A stretch of DNA of 64,000 nt. It comes from Streptomyces sp. V4I2. GTDB taxonomy: Bacteria > Actinomycetota > Actinomycetes > Streptomycetales > Streptomycetaceae. Positions within the stretch are counted from its first letter, which is position 1. Every line of letters begins with the position of its first letter. Positions 45,921-54,094 of the stretch are shown in pieces. The stretch spans positions 1-64,000 of the forward strand of contig NZ_JAUSZM010000003.1 of assembly GCF_030817655.1 (NCBI RefSeq), read 5' to 3'. A model generated the notes under the pieces. That model had not been told where the DNA came from and did not search any database. It worked only from the letters and a program-made list of their open reading frames with translations. The translations under genes and the position numbers were made by a program.

Positions 45921-46095
45921 AAAGGCGTGGTCCGTCACCACGGGGGAAGCGACGAACCAGGTCTGAGTAGCCGACGCGGACCCACATCGCCGACCGGTCG
46001 TATTCCTGGCAGGGCGCGCCGTCGACCAGGAGGTTCGGCAGCTTGTTCTCCTTGAGGAAGACCTTGCCGTCCTCGAACGACGCATGGCCGACCAA

Positions 46096-46119
46096 GCGGG
46101 CCCATCCGGATGGGCCCGC
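46096..46119 (-). terminator. Perfect 12-bp palindrome downstream of small membrane gene
   Basis: GCGGGCCCATCC is followed at once by its exact complement. It lies 7 bp past the stop of the minus-strand small membrane gene, the same position as the hairpin behind the similar gene at 17785. Confidence 0.7.
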
Positions 46120-46126
46120 CGGTGGA

Positions 46127-46327
46127 TCAGTGGTGGGTCTCCCACCACAGGATGATCAGAGTCACGGCGCCGCTGCCGAGCTTGTACGCGGCGCCCTGCA
46201 GGAACTCGCCCGGAACATTGCGTCCCTGTTGGCCGATCCATTTCCGCAGGTGATGGATGGTTTCAGCGCGTCGCCTGACCCAGCGGGACGGGTGCTTGGG
46301 CGGACGTTTCGCGTTACTCTCCTCCAT
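46127..46327 (-). CDS. Small basic membrane protein (66 residues)
   Basis: From ATG 46327 the protein has a very basic N-terminus (KRPPKHPSRWVRRRAETIHH) and a C-terminal hydrophobic segment (AAYKLGSGAVTLIILWW) ending ETHH. GAGAGGAACTCCGT precedes the start. It shares its plan with the 58-residue protein at 17785-17961. An upstream ATG at 46363 is in frame but falls in the stem-loop leader. Function unknown; it could be a membrane-active toxin-like or regulatory peptide. Confidence 0.55.
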   Translation of the reverse strand: MEESNAKRPPKHPSRWVRRRAETIHHLRKWIGQQGRNVPGEFLQGAAYKLGSGAVTLIILWWETHH

Positions 46328-46363
46328 ACGGAGTTCCTCTCGTTGATAGGCGTGCTGGAACAC

Positions 46364-46430
46364 CGCGCAAGGAGCCCTCCCAACTCAGAGGCCTAGGAAC
46401 CTGTTGGGACTGCAGGGCTCCTTCTGCGCG
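46364..46430 (-). promoter_or_regulatory. Stem-loop leader upstream of the small membrane gene
   Basis: An outer stem pairs CGCGCAAGGAGCCCT (46364-46378) with AGGGCTCCTTCTGCGCG (46414-46430), with a 2-nt bulge. An inner stem pairs CCCAAC with GTTGGG. It would form the 5' leader of the 46127-46327 mRNA. On the plus strand the stem is followed by TTTTC, so a terminator in that direction is the other reading. Confidence 0.6.
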
Positions 46431-46669
46431 TTTTCGGAAGTCTAGCGACGGCCACATCGCAAACGCCGGAGTACCAAACGGGGTTGGTACGACGGCTGGT
46501 GATGAGTGGCGCTGAATGGTGACGCCGCAGCTACTCCCGAGACGTTTGGGAGGCCCTTACCAGGTACTTCGTTGTTGCCGTGTGATCCTGACCACGGTCG
46601 GGTGATCGCCGATCATCGTTCCTCGTTCCCGGCGGGGTGTCCCAAGCCCCGCAGACCGCGGTCCCGGTG

Positions 46670-47335
46670 TCACCGGCGGGTGAAGTCGTGGAGCAGGTCG
46701 GCGAGGCGCCGGTCGGGGCGCTGCACGATGATGCAGGAGCCGGTCTTCGTGGTGGCCAGGCGGTCGACCTCCATCTCCAGGCCTCCGGTGGGGGCGCCGG
46801 CGAGGCTGGTGCCGGTTCTGCGGACGTACGTCGCGACGGCTTCCAGGCTGGCGAGGAAGGCGTGGTCGGGGGCTTCGGAGTCGAGGACGTCGTCGGTGAC
46901 CTCGTGCAGCCAGTGCTGTGCCTCGCGGGTCTCTCCGAGGGCGAGGTGGTGCAGGTGCAGGCAGTAGGCGGCGGCCCGGTGGCCGGCCCCGGCGGCGAGC
47001 TGCCACCAGAACTGGGCGCTTTCGGGGTGGTCGGTCAGGTGGAGCAGGCAGGCGAAGACGAGGGCGCCGTCGACGTCGAGCTGGTCGGCGGTCACTGCGT
47101 CGGGTTCCTGGGCGAGGCGGTCGACGTGGTCGGCGGCGTCGGGTTTGTTGAGGATCCACCGGCACACGACGGACAGCCGCTGCCCGGCCTGGGCGGCGCG
47201 CACGGTGTCCGGGTGCGGCCTGGCCGCAACGGCCGCGTCGTTGGCCAGGCGGCGCAGGGCGGCGCCCACGTCGAAGGCCTCTCGCGGCGTGGTGGGGATG
47301 CGGGCGTCGGCCAGGAGGGTGTCAATGGCGGTCAC
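46670..47335 (-). CDS. Hypothetical protein coupled to a sigma factor
   Basis: A 221-residue alpha-helical protein. The central part has Sel1/TPR-like character (ESAQFWWQLAAGAGHRAAAY, CLHLHHLALGETREAQHWLH). No membrane segment is seen. Its start overlaps the stop of the sigma factor gene by 4 bp, so the two are co-expressed. It may modulate the sigma factor as a partner or anti-sigma protein, but it lacks the zinc motif of ZAS anti-sigma factors. Confidence 0.75.
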   Translation of the reverse strand: MTAIDTLLADARIPTTPREAFDVGAALRRLANDAAVAARPHPDTVRAAQAGQRLSVVCRWILNKPDAADHVDRLAQEPDAVTADQLDVDGALVFACLLHLTDHPESAQFWWQLAAGAGHRAAAYCLHLHHLALGETREAQHWLHEVTDDVLDSEAPDHAFLASLEAVATYVRRTGTSLAGAPTGGLEMEVDRLATTKTGSCIIVQRPDRRLADLLHDFTRR

Positions 47336-47943
47336 AGTGCTGCCCCCTTGGTGTTCTTGTGGTTCTTGCCGCCGACCGCGGGCAGGTCCAGCCGGATGCG
47401 CAGGCGTTCCTTGCCCTTGCGGCCGTGGTAGTCGACGGTGCGGGTGTCCAGTCCCATGTAGCGGGCGATGCGCTTGGTGGGGTAGCCGAGCAGGTGGCGC
47501 AGGACGATCACGGTGAACTGGCGGGTGGGCAGCTCCAGGATCGCCTCGTACAGGCCGCCGGCACTGCTGTTGAGCTCCAGCTGGCTGCGGACCGCCGCGA
47601 GGTTGTGCGCTATCGGGCCGTTGATGAGGAACGCCGGCGGGCGGCCGTCCTCCTCGAGGCGGCGGGTGACGCCCCGGTGCAGGACGGCGAGGGTCTGCTG
47701 TTCGAGGTCGCCCTGCTGCAGCAGCCCGTCCCAGCCCCCGAGGATCTCCAAAAACACCTGGTGGACGACCTGTTCGGCGGTGCGCCGGCTGCCGAGGTGG
47801 ATCTCCGCGAAGTCGTGGAAGAACTCCTGGTGCCCCAGGTAGAAGCCCTCGAAGTCGAGCGGCAGATCGGGAGGGGCCTGGACGCGCTGGCCGCGGCCGC
47901 CGTCCTGAGGCGATACGTCAGTGCCGACGTCGCCGTTGCCCAT
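47332..47943 (-). CDS. ECF-like RNA polymerase sigma factor
   Basis: A 203-residue sigma-70-family protein. Region 2 is recognisable but divergent (FEGFYLGHQEFFHDFAEIHL, AEQVVHQVFLEILGGWDGLL). Region 4 has a helix-turn-helix (AILELPTRQFTVIVLRHLLG, IARYMGLDTRTVDYHGRKGK). I chose ATG 47943 because GGAGG lies 6 bp upstream. It would direct polymerase to a small regulon, including possibly its own operon. Region 47944-48487 upstream (about 540 bp) contains no gene that I can support and should hold its promoter. Confidence 0.82.
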   Translation of the reverse strand: MGNGDVGTDVSPQDGGRGQRVQAPPDLPLDFEGFYLGHQEFFHDFAEIHLGSRRTAEQVVHQVFLEILGGWDGLLQQGDLEQQTLAVLHRGVTRRLEEDGRPPAFLINGPIAHNLAAVRSQLELNSSAGGLYEAILELPTRQFTVIVLRHLLGYPTKRIARYMGLDTRTVDYHGRKGKERLRIRLDLPAVGGKNHKNTKGAAL

Positions 47944-48487
47944 GCAGTCCTCCAGGGGGTGTACCGGTCCTCTCCGTTGAGGCCGGTGGGTCCGGACGCG
48001 GGCCAACTCACCCGCGTGAGCGCCCAGTTGTGTCGGGCCCTCACGCACCACCCTGTCGATTTCGCGGGCCTGAAACTCATGCGACCCTCGAAAATCGTGA
48101 CTCTGCGATCTTCTCCATAAACGGAATGTGAGGACGACGCGGGCTCGCATGTTCGAGGACGGCTTGTGAGCTGCGGGAAACCGGAGACCGTTCGAAGTTC
48201 ATGTTTCAAGAATCGTCGGCATCGTGGCATAGGTCACATCACCATCATCGCTGCGTGGACATCCCGTGAAGCGCAACCGTCACAGGTGGCCGTGTGCGCG
48301 CAGAACCGATCTGCCGTCACCCGTTCGAGGGGGGGGTGTTATGGGTGATCGAGGCGGCGTCGGTCCACGGGCTGGGTGCTGCAGACCCCGGTGTGCGCAG
48401 GACCTTCTCCAGGTCCTCGGCCCCGCCGATGTCTCCGGCGGCCCCGAAAGCGGCGCCGACCGGCCGACCACGACCCTCGGCTGACCG

Positions 48488-48964
48488 CTAGCGCAGTTCC
48501 TGTCCCGCCGCCCAGCCCGGAGCGTCGAGGTTGATGGGCGAGTCGCCGACGAATTGGGCGAGCTGCGTTTCCAGCTCGGCGAGTTCGGCGGCACCCAGAC
48601 GCACTTCCCAGCGGGCCCGCACCTCGTCGAAGATCGCCGTGCTCTCGGTGATCAGCCCGATCCCGTGATCGGTGATCCGGATGTTCTTGCGGCGGATGTC
48701 GGCGGGGTCGGTCTCGGTGGTGACGTACCCGCGTTCGACGAGCGCGGCGATCGTCTTCGCCGCGGCCTGCTTGGTGATGGCGAGTCTGCGGGCCAAGTCC
48801 GAGGCGCTGTCGGCGCCGACTCGGATGGCCCGGATCGCGTACTCGTGCGACGGCCGGGCGTCGGGGTATCCCCGGGTCGCCAGCTCCCGGACCACTTCGT
48901 CCACCAGATTGCGATAACTGCCCAGGAGCAGCAGGGCGAGATCGGCGCCGGATCGTGAGGACAT
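48488..48964 (-). CDS. MarR-family transcriptional regulator
   Basis: A 158-residue winged-helix regulator. The recognition region is DLARRLAITKQAAAKTIAAL with the wing VTTETDPADIRRKNIRITDH, typical of MarR. A GTG at 48970 would add two residues. It is divergent from the hydrolase gene at 49052, and the gap holds a perfect inverted repeat, so it most likely represses both genes until an aromatic or electrophilic ligand binds. Confidence 0.92.
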   Translation of the reverse strand: MSSRSGADLALLLLGSYRNLVDEVVRELATRGYPDARPSHEYAIRAIRVGADSASDLARRLAITKQAAAKTIAALVERGYVTTETDPADIRRKNIRITDHGIGLITESTAIFDEVRARWEVRLGAAELAELETQLAQFVGDSPINLDAPGWAAGQELR

Positions 48965-48993
48965 GACCACAGTCTAGATCTTCCCTTGACCTG

Positions 48994-49033
48994 GACAACC
49001 AGGTTGACCAACGCTAAAGTCAACCTGGTTGTC
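48994..49033. promoter_or_regulatory. MarR operator between divergent genes
   Basis: GACAACCAGGTTGAC (48994-49008) and its exact complement (49019-49033) flank a 10-bp spacer. Each arm is itself a near-palindrome (CAACC-A-GGTTG), so two MarR dimers could bind side by side. TTGACC/TTGACT-like elements lie inside, compatible with overlapping promoters. Confidence 0.85.
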
Positions 49034-49051
49034 TATCTTGGGAGTCACCGC

Positions 49052-49942
49052 ATGACCAGCTCTTTCGTGACCGCCTCGCCCGCCGTGGCGGGCGTCACGC
49101 ACCACACCGCCGAGGTCAACGGCACCACGTTGCACTACGTCTCGGCGGGCGACACCGGCTCCCCGATCCTGCTGGTGCACGGGTGGCCGGAGTCCTGGTG
49201 GGCCTTCCGCGACGTCATCCCGCTGCTCGCCGCCACCCACCGGGTGTTCGCCGTCGACCTGCGCGGCTTCGGCGACTCCGGCATCGCCGACGGCGACCAC
49301 GACTTGGCCACCATGGCGGAGGACCTGCACCGGCTGGTCGCCCACCTCGGCGTCGGGCCCGTGCACGTGACCTGCCAGGACATCAGCGGCGGGCCGCTCT
49401 TCGCGTTCGCGGCCACGCACCCCGGCGACGTCCTCAGCTTCACCGGCGTCGAGACCACCCTTCCGGGATACGGCTGGGAGATGCTGGCCGACGTGAGGAA
49501 CGGCGGCTCCTGGCACGTGGGATTCCTGGCCGCCCCGGGAATTCCGGAGCTGTTCCTGGCCGGCCGCGAGCGAGTGATGCTCGACTGGGCCGTCTCGGTG
49601 ATGACGATGGTGCCGGGCGGGGTCACCGAGGCCGACCTCGACGAGTTCGCCCGCACCTACGCGCGGCCGGGCGGCTGGCGCGGCACCGAGGGGCTCTACC
49701 GTTCCTCCCTGACCGGCGGCGACCGGATGCGGGCACTGGCCGAGTCGCGGCCGCTGACCGTTCCCGTGCTCGCCGTCGACGGCATCAACGCCCCCTTCAC
49801 CGAGCGGACGATGCGCCAGGTCGCCGGCGACGTCACCGCGGTCACGATCCCGGACGTCGGGCATTTCGTCGCGCAGGAGGCGCCCGCCGCCTTCGCCACC
49901 GCGGTCGGCGACTTCGTCGACCGCGTCGACCGGAGCCGCTGA
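49052..49942 (+). CDS. Epoxide hydrolase/dehalogenase-like alpha/beta hydrolase
   Basis: A 296-residue enzyme. The oxyanion motif is VHGWPESWW. At the nucleophile elbow it reads TCQDISGG, so the nucleophile is Asp, as in epoxide hydrolases and haloalkane dehalogenases, not Ser. The acid and base lie near VDGINAPF and DVGHFVAQE. ATG 49052 has GGGAG 5 bp upstream. It is controlled by the divergent MarR repressor across a clear operator. Confidence 0.9.
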   Translation: MTSSFVTASPAVAGVTHHTAEVNGTTLHYVSAGDTGSPILLVHGWPESWWAFRDVIPLLAATHRVFAVDLRGFGDSGIADGDHDLATMAEDLHRLVAHLGVGPVHVTCQDISGGPLFAFAATHPGDVLSFTGVETTLPGYGWEMLADVRNGGSWHVGFLAAPGIPELFLAGRERVMLDWAVSVMTMVPGGVTEADLDEFARTYARPGGWRGTEGLYRSSLTGGDRMRALAESRPLTVPVLAVDGINAPFTERTMRQVAGDVTAVTIPDVGHFVAQEAPAAFATAVGDFVDRVDRSR

Positions 49943-50047
49943 ACGGCCGAGTCCCTGCACCGCCACCCTCCGTGCCCTCTCCGGCCTGCCGCTGACGCGG
50001 CCTCGAGCCGGGGCAGCGCCGTTGCCTCCCGGATTCGTGCTGCCGAG

Positions 50048-50215
50048 GTGGGCACCCTCCCCGGCGTCAGCACCTTCGCCGTCGGCCTGGAAGGCGACTT
50101 CGACGCGGTGACCGCAGGACTGACCACCGACTGGAACTCCGGCCCCGTCGAAGGGGCAGTAAGCCGGATCAAAATGCTGAAGCGGCAAATGTTCGGCCGT
50201 GCCGGATTCCAAACT
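50048..50215 (+). mobile_element. ISL3-family transposase C-terminal remnant
   Basis: VGLEGDFDAVTAGLTTDWNS followed by GPVEGAVSRIKMLKRQMFGR is the conserved end of ISL3-family transposases (SGPVEG.VNRIKMLKRQMFGRA). Only about 55 residues remain and no inverted repeats are visible. Confidence 0.8.
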
Positions 50216-50383
50216 CCTTCGCCTCCGGGGCGTCCCGATATCGGCCCCGGATTGGGGGCAGGGGCGCGCGAAGGAGGAGACCAGCACCTGATTCCGCTTC
50301 GTTCTGAGGGTTCGGTGGCCGCTATCGCACCCGAGCGTCTCGGGGCGGACGCCGGCTGTCCCCGCTCGCGCGTCCTGTGCGGG

Positions 50384-50764
50384 TCACCCGGTGCTGTGCC
50401 AGGAGCGCAGGCGGTCGGCGATGTCGTAGACGGTGAGCCGCAGCGCGCGGATGTCGGTGATCAGGTCCCGCCACGGCTCGATTGAGTCGTCGACCTCCTC
50501 CCCGGAGGCTCGGATGTACGCCACCGCCACGCCATACGCGAAGTACGCGTTGCGGGCCGGCAACGGGCGCAGCAGGACCAGCTGCTCAAGTAGGGCGGCA
50601 GCCCGCCAGTAGGCGTCGGGCTCGCCCATGTCCAGTTGTGGTGTGTTCACCCGGTGCCGAGCGACGGCGGCCACCAGCCCGGAGTAGTCTCGGACCCCGA
50701 GTGCCTTGCCGAGTAGTTCCTCTTGTCGGTCAAGGAGCCAGCGGATGTCGATATGCAGGTCCAA
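50384..50764 (-). CDS. Fic/Doc-like toxin component, degenerate active site
   Basis: A 126-residue protein resembling the short Fic-family toxins of Streptomyces (LHIDIRWLLDRQEELLG, AYWRAAALLEQLVLLRPLPA, then RNAYFAYGVAVAYIRASG). The canonical HPFx[D/E]GN[G/K]R Fic motif is not present: the loop reads RPLPARNAYFAYG. Catalysis is therefore doubtful. It starts with TTG, 3 bp after the stop of a ribbon-helix-helix gene, forming a toxin-antitoxin pair. Confidence 0.65.
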   Translation of the reverse strand: MDLHIDIRWLLDRQEELLGKALGVRDYSGLVAAVARHRVNTPQLDMGEPDAYWRAAALLEQLVLLRPLPARNAYFAYGVAVAYIRASGEEVDDSIEPWRDLITDIRALRLTVYDIADRLRSWHSTG

Positions 50765-50767
50765 GGG

Positions 50768-51019
50768 TCAGGCCGCCCGCCCCGCGGTGTTTCGCCGGGT
50801 TGGGGCGTCGTCAGGGAAGGCCTCGTCGAATGCCTCGGCCAGGCCGGGTCGGGCGATGATCTCGCGGAACACGGCCGTCGCCTTGCTCAGCTTGATCTGG
50901 TTCTCTTCCTCTATGGCCAGCTCGGCCAGGTAGGCGCGCACGCTCTGTCCGCGGGCTGCGGCGACTGCGGCGAACCGGTCCCTGGTCTCGGAGTCGACCT
51001 TTACGGTGGTGTCAGCCAT
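50768..51019 (-). CDS. Ribbon-helix-helix antitoxin-like protein
   Basis: An 83-residue protein from ATG 51019. The N-terminus DTTVKVDSETRDRFAAVAAA is a classic ribbon-helix-helix DNA-binding fold. The C-terminus (AVFREIIARPGLAEAFDEAF) would bind the toxin. It is followed by the Fic-like gene on the same strand and would be expected to autoregulate the pair. Confidence 0.8.
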   Translation of the reverse strand: MADTTVKVDSETRDRFAAVAAARGQSVRAYLAELAIEEENQIKLSKATAVFREIIARPGLAEAFDEAFPDDAPTRRNTAGRAA

Positions 51020-51112
51020 ATCCCGAGTATGCACCCATGGGTACCTTCGCGAATACCGGTCACGGGACTGCGCCACTATTCGGTCAGTGCCCCTTGTCGA
51101 GCTTCTCGGGCG

Positions 51113-51547
51113 TCAGGTCGCCGCGCCCCCGCCGAACACGCGGACGGTGGCAATAGTGGCCGAACTCCAACTCGGCTGGTCTACCTCGATCTCCACCATC
51201 ACCTCCGGCTTGACCGGCCAGAAGCGCACCGGGGCCGCGCCGGGCAGCCCGCCCACCGTGCCCGGCAGCTCGCGCATCTCCTCACCGGACGCATGCAAGA
51301 GCGACGCCACGGCCAGGCGGACCTGCTGGGTGAGCGGCAGACTCACACCAACCGCCCGCATCCGTCCGCCCGTGGGCCGCCCCAGCACCAGAGCCTGCGC
51401 CACCGGCGTCGTATCGGTCACCCCAATGATCACGGCCTCGGTTGTGTGGCGCTGCCGCAGCGCACGGCCCAGAGGCGTGAGCGCGGTTGGCAGGACCTGG
51501 ACGAACACCAGCGGTGGGGCACCAGGCTGCCGGAGACGGATCCGCAC
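51113..51547 (-). pseudogene. ATP-dependent DNA ligase OB-domain fragment
   Basis: The minus strand encodes HTTEAVIIGVTDTTPVAQAL followed by VLGRPTGGRMRAVGVSLPLT and PVRFWPVKPEVMVEIEVDQP, which fits the OB-fold domain of ATP-dependent DNA ligases. The nucleotidyltransferase domain is absent. It is a different ligase from the remnant at 18564-19468. The reading might still be made as a 144-residue protein, but no start signal is seen. Confidence 0.6.
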
Positions 51548-51774
51548 GCCTCCGCCACGATTGCGCGGGTGGTCATCGCGGACGTACGGGCGCGTGGGGC
51601 GGTGTCCGGACGAGCTGACCGCGTGGGACGTCAGCGCGGGGGATCACGGGGACCTGTGGGTGCCGGGTATCGGGGTGCAGGTCCACCCCTCGCGCGGCGA
51701 GCACTACTGAACGCGCCCGCAGGCGCCACCGGACACGCATCGGGAGACGGCGACGACCACCCGCAGGGCCCGTG

Positions 51775-51847
51775 GCACCGGAGCCGCGCCGGCCCAGCGT
51801 CGGTCGAGCTCGGTCGGGTGAATCCGGCGTCTGCGGAGAACCTCGCC
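51775..51847 (+). repeat. Conserved leader of the DUF6207-like gene, copy 1
   Basis: This segment begins GCACCGGAGCCGCGCCGGCC and is almost the same as 54021-54094 in front of the second intact copy. Similarity includes CGGTCGGGTGAATCCGGC. In copy 2 an extra base puts it out of frame with the gene, so it is more likely untranslated leader or promoter than coding. Confidence 0.7.
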
Positions 51848-51871
51848 GTGCTCGAAGACGTACTGACAGAC

Positions 51872-52120
51872 ATGGACCCGATCCAAGAAACGCATCTGTT
51901 CGAACCCGGTCTGCTCGTTGTCGATGTCGCCGGCCTGGACGACGACGCCGTGTTCGCCTTCCAAGAGACGATCGCCCGAACCTGGGGAACCTCGATCGCC
52001 GACCGCACCACCCGGGATGTTGGCCAGCCCGGCGTGCGGCTGCGTTTGTACGTCGATCTTCGGCAGGTCCTCGCCCAGACCTCTTCGCCGGAGCGGGTGC
52101 TGGCCGCCGGCACGCAATGA
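51872..52120 (+). CDS. DUF6207-like small protein
   Basis: An 82-residue protein (MDPIQETHLFEPGLLVVDVA, WGTSIADRTTRDVGQPGVRL, LYVDLRQVLAQ). It is predicted to be a small alpha/beta cytosolic fold. I recognise it as the Streptomyces DUF6207 family; the function is not known. GTG 51848, eight codons upstream in frame, corresponds to the start used by the paralogue at 54095 and may be the real start. Two remnants of the same family lie at 43545 and 45752. Confidence 0.75.
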   Translation: MDPIQETHLFEPGLLVVDVAGLDDDAVFAFQETIARTWGTSIADRTTRDVGQPGVRLRLYVDLRQVLAQTSSPERVLAAGTQ

Positions 52121-52260
52121 CGCCTGGTCCGCACCACGCGGGTTGGTCTGCGGGTGAAGCGGTTTTGACAATCCAGCGAATCACCGAACCGATTCCCTCC
52201 CGACATGTGATCGATTGATTACGCTGCGTGTCCCGGCCATCGCGAGCCCTGGGGGCACCT

Positions 52261-53259
52261 GTGACACAGATCCGGATTGCCACGTTCAACGTGGAAAACT
52301 TCGACGAGACCGCGCCAACCGCGCGTCCGTCCCTGGCTGACCGCATCACGCTCATGAAACCGCAGATCAGGCGACTGCGCGCTGACGTCGCCTGCTTCCA
52401 GGAAGTCCACGGCCAGGAGCGCCCCGGCCAGCCTCGTGCGCTGCTGGCGCTCCAGGAGCTGCTCGCGGGAACCAACCTCGACGGGGCCGCCCTGATCAGC
52501 ACCAAGCCCGCGAACGACGCGGTGTTCGACGTGCGCAACCTGGTCATCGCCACGCACCTGCCGGTCATCAAGCACCAGCAGCTGAAGAACAAGCTGGTCG
52601 CCGAGCCCCGCTACCAGCGGCTCACCGCCGCACCCCCCGACCCGGAGCCCGTCCCGATCGGCATCGAGCGGCCCATCCTGCACGCACAGATCGACATCGA
52701 CCACGCCGAACCTGGGCGCCTGCTGCACGTCATCACCGTGCACCTGAAGTCCAAGATTCCCAGCGAGATCCCCGGCCAGGTGATCGACCCCAAGAGGGGC
52801 ATCTGGCGCACCGCCGACGCCTGGGCCGAAGGCAGCTTCCTGTCGTCCATGAAGCGCATGAGCCAGGCCCTGGAAGTCAGGCGCCTCATCGACCAGATCC
52901 TCGACGACGATCCGGACGCGCGCATCATCGTCGCCGGCGACTTCAACGCCGAGCCCACCGAAGTCCCGGTCCTGGCGATCTGCGGCAATGTCGAGGACAC
53001 CAACAACGGCGACCTCGCCACCCGGGTCCTGGTCCCCATCGAGCACACCATCCCCCGCGAGGCCCGCTACACCCTTTTCCACCACGGCCGCGGCCAGATG
53101 CTCGACCACATGCTCGTGACCCGCAACCTCCTGGCCCACTACCGGGGCTCAGAGATCCACAACGAAGTCCTCCACGACGACTCCCTCGCCTTCGCCACGG
53201 ACGACAAGTTCCCTGAGTCCGACCACGCCCCTGTCGTCGCCACCTTCGACTTCGACTGA
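52261..53259 (+). CDS. Endonuclease/exonuclease/phosphatase family protein
   Basis: A 332-residue metal-dependent phosphoesterase. Conserved EEP motifs are IATFNVENFD at the N-terminus, CFQEVHG with the metal Glu, TVHLKSK, VAGDFNAEPTE with the catalytic Asp/Asn, and SDHAPVVATF with the final His. There is no signal peptide. The GTG start at 52261 is preceded only by a weak GGGGGCA. It could cleave nucleic acid or a phospholipid; sequence alone does not decide. Confidence 0.9.
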   Translation: MTQIRIATFNVENFDETAPTARPSLADRITLMKPQIRRLRADVACFQEVHGQERPGQPRALLALQELLAGTNLDGAALISTKPANDAVFDVRNLVIATHLPVIKHQQLKNKLVAEPRYQRLTAAPPDPEPVPIGIERPILHAQIDIDHAEPGRLLHVITVHLKSKIPSEIPGQVIDPKRGIWRTADAWAEGSFLSSMKRMSQALEVRRLIDQILDDDPDARIIVAGDFNAEPTEVPVLAICGNVEDTNNGDLATRVLVPIEHTIPREARYTLFHHGRGQMLDHMLVTRNLLAHYRGSEIHNEVLHDDSLAFATDDKFPESDHAPVVATFDFD

Positions 53260-53545
53260 CCTCGCCGGTCGCCGGTCGCCAACCCAGTCCGCGCGTGCCG
53301 GATCGTTCGTCGATGCCGAGAGCGTGATGCACGGCCTTGCGGGCGAGATCCACCGGACCCTCAACGCTACGGCTCGGGCTCTGGGCCAAGCCGCCGCAGG
53401 CAGCACCAAGATGATGCGGCAGCGGTGTCGGCCGCGCGGGCAGGCAACGCGGCCCGCTGGATGGAGTATCGCCGGTCGCCGCCCCGCGGCCCGGGACCTA
53501 GCGTCGTGATCAAAGCCTCATGATCGCGGAAGGAGCGCTGCCGCC

Positions 53546-53827
53546 ATGCCCATCCTTGGATATCACTACAGCCCTGACTGGAACCAGGAGCTCTACCAGG
53601 CGACCATCGACCGGGTCATCCCGGACCCCAACGACCTTCCGAGTGGGCTGATCGCTCACTACGCAGCACCCCTGGAGGGAGGTGGCTGGCAGGTTGTCGA
53701 CGTCTGGGAGTCTGCAGAACAGCACGACCGCTTCCTTCAAGAGCGAGTGGTCCCTGCCGCCCAGGAACTCGGTGCGCCTCCTTTCGAGACCAAGTTGACC
53801 GAGCTCTACAACTCGCTGGTCGCTTAG
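53546..53827 (+). CDS. ABM-like dimeric alpha-beta barrel protein
   Basis: A 93-residue protein (ILGYHYSPDWNQELYQATID, GLIAHYAAPLEGGGWQVVDV, then WESAEQHDRFLQERVVPAAQ). This is the pattern of small stress-responsive or antibiotic-biosynthesis-monooxygenase-like dimeric barrels. GGAAGGAG precedes the ATG. It is monocistronic. The region 53260-53545 before it contains no gene. Confidence 0.8.
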   Translation: MPILGYHYSPDWNQELYQATIDRVIPDPNDLPSGLIAHYAAPLEGGGWQVVDVWESAEQHDRFLQERVVPAAQELGAPPFETKLTELYNSLVA

Positions 53828-54020
53828 CGGCGCACTCAACCCCTGTGTGTCGTTCGCGGCAGGCCTGTACGTAGCGCTGTTCAGGCCCGGTTCGAGCCTT
53901 GGGCGAGCGGGTCGAACCCCGAAACCGAGCGCGGCGACGCGCTCGCAACTTCGCAGGCCAGCCCGGCTGTTCGGACGCGCGGAACTGGCCTGACGCCCCT
54001 GCGGTGATGTTCAGACCGGG

Positions 54021-54094
54021 GCACCGGAGCCGCGCCGGCCCGCCGGCGGTCGAACTCGGTCGGGTGAATCCGGCACCCGAAGAGAACCTCCGCC
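54021..54094 (+). repeat. Conserved leader of the DUF6207-like gene, copy 2
   Basis: Close to 51775-51847 over its whole length, including GCACCGGAGCCGCGCCGGCC and CTCGGTCGGGTGAATCCGGC. It ends at the GTG start of the second paralogue. Confidence 0.7.

Noticed and set aside
45745..46095. Minus-strand frame beginning MVGHASFEDGKVFLKENKLP
   Set aside because: Only the first 50 residues look protein-like. The rest is the shadow of the DUF6207-like remnant, and no family was recognised.
47944..48487. Possible gene in the 540-bp gap upstream of the sigma factor
   Set aside because: Short frames exist on both strands but none has start signals or protein-like composition. The gap more likely holds promoters.
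53260..53545. Tandem CGCCGGT and GTGATC-type short repeats before the ABM gene
   Set aside because: They are too short and imperfect to define an operator or an origin.
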